A stretch of DNA of 12,670 nucleotides from Glomus cerebriforme (lineage: Eukaryota; Glomeromycota; Glomeromycetes; Glomerales; Glomeraceae): NCBI GenBank assembly GCA_003550305.1, contig QKYT01000393.1:2725-15394 (forward strand), read 5' to 3'. The notes below the pieces were generated by a model. The model saw nothing but the letters and a program-made list of their open reading frames with translations. It was not told the origin of the DNA and made no database searches. Shown piece after piece: positions 8,669 through 12,670 of the stretch. The position numbers were made by a program, and so were the translations under genes. Within the stretch, counting starts at the first letter, position 1. Every line of letters starts with the position of its first letter.

Positions 8669-8817
8669 AAGAGATTATTTTAAATAGCAACAAGTGTTCC
8701 TGCTGAGCAAATTTTTCAAATGCAGCAGATGTTGTCACATATGATAGAGCAAGTCTTATTCCTGAGACTGTACATGCCATCATGTGCTTAAAGCACTGGT
8801 ATCGTTCAAAGTTTTAA
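8669..8817 (+). pseudogene. hAT-family transposase C-terminal (dimerisation) remnant
   Basis: The hAT C-terminal dimerisation region is recognisable in two frames. SVPAEQIF reads from 8693. A one-base frame break inside the T run near 8716 follows. The second frame then carries SNAADVV and PETVHAIMCLKHWY up to a natural-looking stop at 8815-8817. In intact hAT transposases these blocks (the conserved S-PAE--FS and the later CLK-W) lie in exactly this order and spacing near the C-terminus. Upstream, 8669-8692 keeps a decayed RDYF..ATS match. The catalytic region is not recognisable, so the element is dead here. Terminal repeats were not found. Confidence 0.7.
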
Positions 8818-8824
8818 ATTATGA

Positions 8825-9076
8825 TATATTAATAATCTATTCATTTATTTTAATGAAGAATTCAAAAATGCACAAAGCGAAGGAACTTATGTATGGTTCC
8901 TTCAACTTTTAGAAATTTTCGTCTTATCTATTCTAATCAGTATACGTTCAGAGAGACGACTAAAAACGAGTGCTATGGGACTTCAGCAAATTGTTAACGC
9001 TGGAATCACATTTAGTCAATCTATTAAAATAGTCATACATGTATCTGAAGATACCTATTGCATCTTTTATATATAA
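8825..9076 (+). pseudogene. Unrecognised coding-like fragment (83 codons)
   Basis: Open from after the TGA at 8822 to the TAA at 9074, with no ATG near the start. The composition is ordinary (for example RSERRLKTSAMGLQQIVNAG) and it includes a short leucine/isoleucine-rich stretch. It contains an 8-base hairpin, GAAGGAAC/GTTCCTTC (8879-8903). A further coding-like stretch with in-frame stops follows at 9123-9300. No family is recognised; given its neighbours, transposon debris is most likely. Confidence 0.3.
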
Positions 9077-9334
9077 TCATGCTTTTTAATCACTCTTTTG
9101 ATCCAATGCCTTCAACTTTTAATCCAAAAATTCATGGGAGGAGTTTACTGAAAATGATAAAGCTTTAATTCACAAGAATAATTGTAGAGTAAAAATAGTG
9201 GGAGAATATTTCTCTGTAATTGATTAGTCATCATTACAAATTTTCACTGCTCTCTAGGAAGGTGTTGTGATTATTTTTAGTTGTCAAATTTGTTACATTT
9301 AAAAAAGAAATAAACCTCTCAAATATTACAATAA

Positions 9335-9630
9335 CCAGAGTCATATTTATCTTCAAGTTTATATTTAACAAAAAATGAGATATATGTATTTACACCAAAA
9401 ATATTAGTTATCCTTGCTGATATGGCAGAAGCAGGAACATTTACTGCAACATATCTTTCATCAATTTCAAATGACCTTGCTTATTATTGTCTAATAAATA
9501 ATAAAGAACAAGAACACAAAACAAAAGTCATTAATGAAATTTTGGGCTACCCGATTTAGCGAAGAAGCGAGGAGGATATTTGATCAATCAACATTTAGGT
9601 GCATTTTTTTGGTTTGCAAATGGAGGGTAG
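9335..9630 (+). pseudogene. Possible DDE-type (Plavaka/KDZ-like) transposase fragment
   Basis: The frame 9335-9559 has VILADMAEAGTFTATY followed about 15 residues later by YYCLINN. This resembles the ADxPEA...C-x-C-L-V region I recall from fungal Plavaka/KDZ-like transposases, here with the first cysteine of the usual pair replaced. The frame stops at 9557. A second frame, open at 9538-9630, has GLPDLAKKRGGYLINQHLGA, perhaps a continuation after a frameshift or an unrelated piece. Assignment is from pattern memory only. The coding-like character and the decay are clearer than the family. Confidence 0.35.
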
Positions 9631-10672
9631 CCTGGCTCAGAAGAATTACTGGGTTCATTTTAAATGATGCACTATGGGCTATGATTCCACTGAGATGAAA
9701 GCATTTTGGAAAAAAATCAAGAACTTCTTTTATACAAGAAGAGATATGACATATATCAGATATAATTTTCAAAATTATAAATTATCAACGAATGAACATT
9801 TTTATTAGACAAAAAGTTTCATCAATTCCAAATACAAGAATGATGTAAAAATTAATTTTAAAGTTTTAAAATTATTTGAGGATTTAGTTTTCTTTTGAAA
9901 ATCGGAAGGAAAAACCAATTTTAAAAGAATAAAATTTATTGAAATAATACATATTATGGAAAAAATAAAATCTAGAAAAGAGTGGACATAACTCACCTTT
10001 TTTACAAGTTCCTCACCCTCTTCTTTCTACCTTCTCTTGCTTTTTGTCTTTTTATTGAAAACATAAAAATGAGAGCAGACAAATTCCAGAGCATCCGTCT
10101 ATAACATCTTATGCATATGGACAGAATTACATAACCAGCAGATTAAGCACTTATGTTTTGGACAATTATATATATTATTTAATTCTTAATTGATATAATA
10201 GGATTGATCTGACTAGAAAAGTAAAAATTGAAAGATAAAAGAAACCTAATACCATGAAAGATGAGATTCCATCTCACATAAAATCTAAACAACAAATATT
10301 ACTGATAATATCAATGCTGACAAAACTTGAATTTCTTTTCAAATAAAGAAAGAAATTACTCATCTAAAAGATTTACAAAAAGGTGGTAATCAACTAATAA
10401 ATTTATTCCATAATAAAATTATTTCTAAAAATTACTCAAAAACAAAAAAGATTTATCTATAAAACAAACAATTTAATAAAAATAATTTTTACATACTTTA
10501 AATTAGAAAAAAGTTTAAAGAAAAAATCAAGAAGACATTGGAAAAAGACTAGCTATATAGTATGTGTTAAAATACAGGATTATATTGACCTAATTAATAA
10601 GTTGCAATGGTATACATGATGAAGTCCTGTGGCGTCTCTCAACTCATATTCTGAACTAATAGCCAAGTATAA
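9631..10672. other. Decayed region with only short coding-like pieces
   Basis: No gene is supported. Short open pieces on the plus strand (for example 10059-10193, containing ITSYAYGQNYITSRLSTYV) have ordinary composition, but no recognised domain and many stops around them. A C+T-rich patch lies at 9992-10040. The region most likely continues the transposon debris on either side. Confidence 0.35.
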
Positions 10673-10903
10673 GATTTATGCTGCAGTCAATTAAAGATTA
10701 TCATTTATCCCTCTTTTACAAAGTATACTGGTCTTCAAAATAATTTTCAAGTAAGTTTATCTTCTTGGAATGTATCACAAGAAATTATGAATAATAATGA
10801 TAAAACAACCAATATATCACCTATTGATGTAACAAATTGGTGTCTAGATAAAACAGTACTCAATGCATTAATGGAAGAAATAAAAAGCGGTTTATTTATT
10901 TAA
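10673..10903 (+). pseudogene. Unrecognised coding-like fragment (76 codons)
   Basis: Open from after the TAA at 10670 to the TAA at 10901. The later part, with SPIDVTNWCLDKTVLNAL, reads like real protein. There is no start codon near its beginning. About 225 bases downstream lies a Ty3/gypsy reverse transcriptase remnant on the same strand, so this could be an upstream part of the same dead element, but no gag or protease motif is visible. Confidence 0.3.
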
Positions 10904-11128
10904 CTATTCAATACAAAGGATTCTGTATAAACTGTTGGAAGTCCAAATCTCACCAGGCGTAATATTGCACACATAATGAAAAAAGTACAGTCAAATTTAG
11001 TGAGACAGGATTTATTTAACAAGTATTAAACTACCACTCATAAGGACCTCTTTCTTATTTATCAACATTTAACTTTTAAATCCCTAAGATACAATTGTAA
11101 TAATTGCAATAAAAATTTTACAGACATC

Positions 11129-11269
11129 CCTAGGATTGATGATATATCAGAATCTTTTAGAAATAGCATGTGATTCTATAATTTTAGATTTTGCAAGTGG
11201 TTATTGGCAGGTTTTCATGACAATTCAGATATCAAAAAAATTGCTTTTATTACACCTTTTGGACTTTTA
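11129..11269 (+). pseudogene. Ty3/gypsy-type reverse transcriptase remnant
   Basis: Three blocks of the gypsy reverse transcriptase palm occur in the correct order. PRIDDI lies at about 11129-11146. LDFASGYWQV (11184-11213) contains the first catalytic Asp. KIAFITPFGL (11237-11266) is the block that normally follows. The middle block is in a different frame from the other two, and a TGA lies at 11171, so at least two indels have broken the gene. The second catalytic block (YxDD) is not found; the sequence downstream turns into AGC-rich repeats. No LTR, primer-binding site or integrase was recognised. Confidence 0.7.
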
Positions 11270-11315
11270 GTAGCAGTAGCTCTACTATTGAGTACACCAA
11301 TTCCTTCAAGTTAGA

Positions 11316-11480
11316 TTCACATGCAATTCATTTAGGTCAGGTTCACATGCAATTCTTTCAGATTTTGTACAATTCTTTCAGATCACTATTAGCAGCAGTA
11401 CTATCACTAAGAATATTACTGTCAATAGCAGCAGCAGCTTCACTATCAAGAATAGCACTATTAGCAGTAGTATACAAACA
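11316..11480. repeat. Short direct repeats and AGC/AGTA-rich simple sequence
   Basis: TTCACATGCAATTC occurs at 11316-11329 and 11342-11355, and CAATTCTTTCAGAT at 11350-11363 and 11370-11383. From about 11384 the sequence is a degenerate AGCAGCAGTACTATCA-type simple repeat. It replaces what should be the continuation of the reverse transcriptase domain, which suggests expansion or insertion after the element died. Confidence 0.5.
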
Positions 11481-11834
11481 AATGCAGAAATACTTTAACA
11501 ATTAGAAAATGAATTTTAGTGTAGCCATTTGGACTCAACTAAATCAACATTTAAGCTTTGATGCCATTAAATAAAACACATTCTAAAATTGTTAATGAGT
11601 GTTACTTAAAAAGTTTAACTATTTAATTAATAATATACAGTATATGACTATAATACTGATGAAGACATTCAAAGATTATGATAATAATAATAATAAACTA
11701 TTTACTGCAAATGAATGTGATGAATTTTAAAATATTGTAATTGTAATTTGAAATAATCATTGGATCAGCATCTGCACATTAATTCCTCCAAATTATAGGG
11801 ATTATTGTGTCAGGTGCTGGAAAAGCAAAGATCA
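11481..11834. other. A+T-rich stretch with (ATA)n microsatellite
   Basis: No gene is recognised. A short ATAATA run lies near 11679-11696. The plus-strand sequence has frequent stops in all frames. Confidence 0.35.
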
Positions 11835-11882
11835 TTAAGCCAAGGATTTCCCATCAAAGCATTAAAAAGAACCTTGGCTTAA
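11835..11882. repeat. Perfect 11-base inverted repeat
   Basis: TTAAGCCAAGG (11835-11845) and CCTTGGCTTAA (11872-11882) are exact reverse complements around a 26-base spacer. The sequence could be an extruded hairpin, a remnant of a transposon end, or a structured RNA. No protein motif overlaps it. Confidence 0.6.
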
Positions 11883-11936
11883 AAAATAATTTTTTTATTT
11901 TACAAAGTAAAATTTAAAAAAGATAGTTATATAAAA

Positions 11937-12050
11937 TTATTCTACTTTTCCAGTTACTACACTATTATTCTCTTCCACATCAACAACTTCTGTATCATCA
12001 ACTTCATCAACTTCTGGTATTAAAGGAAATGCTATATATAAGGCATACAG
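11937..12050 (-). pseudogene. Acidic C-terminal coding-like fragment on the minus strand
   Basis: The minus-strand frame ending at the TAA (11939-11937) encodes an acidic tail with IPEVDEVDDTEVVDVEE and ends in TGKVE. It is open for 37 codons, back to a TAG at 12053-12051. Just upstream another frame reads MAYTLAYKSSCMPY, so a frameshift or intron may separate the two. The composition looks like a genuine protein C-terminus, but no family is recognised. It could be the last exon of a gene whose other exons are lost or outside view. Confidence 0.3.
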
Positions 12051-12060
12051 CTACTTTTGT

Positions 12061-12448
12061 AAGCCAAAGTATAAGCCATTGGACTGTAAACATATATAAT
12101 TATATTAGATTTAATGTTTCTGGGAAAGTATCAAACAAATACATTATTATAATTATGATACTAGTATTATTAACAATTATAATTCTCTTAAAATAAGTCG
12201 TTAATAAATTTTCTATTTTTTTCAAATATCCTATAAATTTTTCTTGTCCTCCGAGTCTGCTTCTGTAATGTGAAGATATTTTAGTAACAAACTAAGAGAA
12301 AACTATGTAAAAATTAATATCACAAACCATTTGCATCATCATTTTCTCTAAAGAAATTCAATATCCAAAACTTATAAAAGTAAAGAATTGCTAAACAATC
12401 TCAAGAGAGAAATCAGAGAGATATTTTTTTATTAGGTTAGCCCTATGA
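12061..12448. other. A+T-rich stretch, nothing recognised
   Basis: Frequent stops in all frames, no repeats of note and no RNA gene seen. Confidence 0.4.
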
Positions 12449-12670
12449 AAAAAGATCATCCGATTTTTGTACAATTTTTATCCAAGTCCATACAAAAATC
12501 ATACAATTTTTGTAGATTTTTGCAAAAAATCAACCACACAGTTTTTTATAATATACAGAAAATATGTGATAATTGTACAATTTAAATTTTAGAATAAAAA
12601 ATCATCCAATTTTCATACAATTTTAAAATTATAAAATAAAAAATCATCCAATTTTCATACAATTTTCATA
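12449..12670. repeat. Degenerate A+T-rich tandem repeat reaching the window edge
   Basis: A 32-base unit built on AAAAAATCATCCAATTTTCA followed by TACAATTTT is exactly repeated at 12593-12624 and 12635-12666 (period 42). Looser copies of ATCAT-CAATTTTT-GTACAATTTTT occur from 12449 to 12520. The array probably continues beyond 12670. Confidence 0.6.

Noticed and set aside
9584..9996. Two minus-strand frames of 62 and 63 codons
   Set aside because: No recognisable motif; they overlap plus-strand debris and have the Phe/Leu/Ile bias of antisense A+T-rich DNA.
11835..11900. Rho-independent terminator
   Set aside because: A stem followed by A/T runs looks similar, but the 26-base loop and eukaryotic context make this reading inappropriate.

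Overview
The window is very A+T-rich eukaryotic DNA: introns, long poly-T/poly-A runs, microsatellites and large gene-poor stretches. The one fully intact gene has a Crinkler (CRN) header of the kind found in arbuscular mycorrhizal fungi. Together with the base composition and the decayed transposons, this points to a Glomeromycotina fungus, most likely Rhizophagus or a close relative. That is inference from the sequence; no database was searched. A single ambiguous base (N at 4757) shows that this is a draft assembly.

Layout. 1-832 is A+T-rich upstream DNA. 833-2576 (+) holds a four-exon gene for a predicted 479-residue protein. Exon 1 is a ubiquitin-like Crinkler header, and exons 2-4 are a trypsin-like serine peptidase domain with a complete His/Asp/Ser triad. 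2943-3217 is a compact inverted-repeat element (26-base ends, three internal GCCGAAAC hairpins), followed at 3311-3534 by a possible tRNA-derived SINE-like stretch with a strong 3' hairpin. 4394-5016 (-) is a glutamine-rich repeat ORF, broken only by an exact 49-base duplication around the N, which looks like an assembly join. 5017-7870 is A+T-rich with no convincing gene. 7871-8020 is a G+C-richer island made of consecutive short hairpins.

8280-12050 is a transposon graveyard on the + strand: a hAT transposase C-terminus with a frameshift, a possible DDE-transposase piece, a Ty3/gypsy reverse transcriptase piece in two frames, and several coding-like but unrecognised fragments. One acidic C-terminal fragment lies on the - strand. 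The window ends in degenerate A+T-rich tandem repeats that run off the edge.

The most interesting object is the CRN-peptidase gene. Crinklers are modular secreted or host-delivered effectors, many acting in the host nucleus. Here the header is one exon, joined by a phase-1 intron to an apparently active protease domain carrying a nuclear-localisation-like basic cluster. No operon-like cooperation between genes is expected or seen. The setting, an effector gene among repeats and dead transposons, fits the repeat-rich surroundings in which fungal effector genes are often found.
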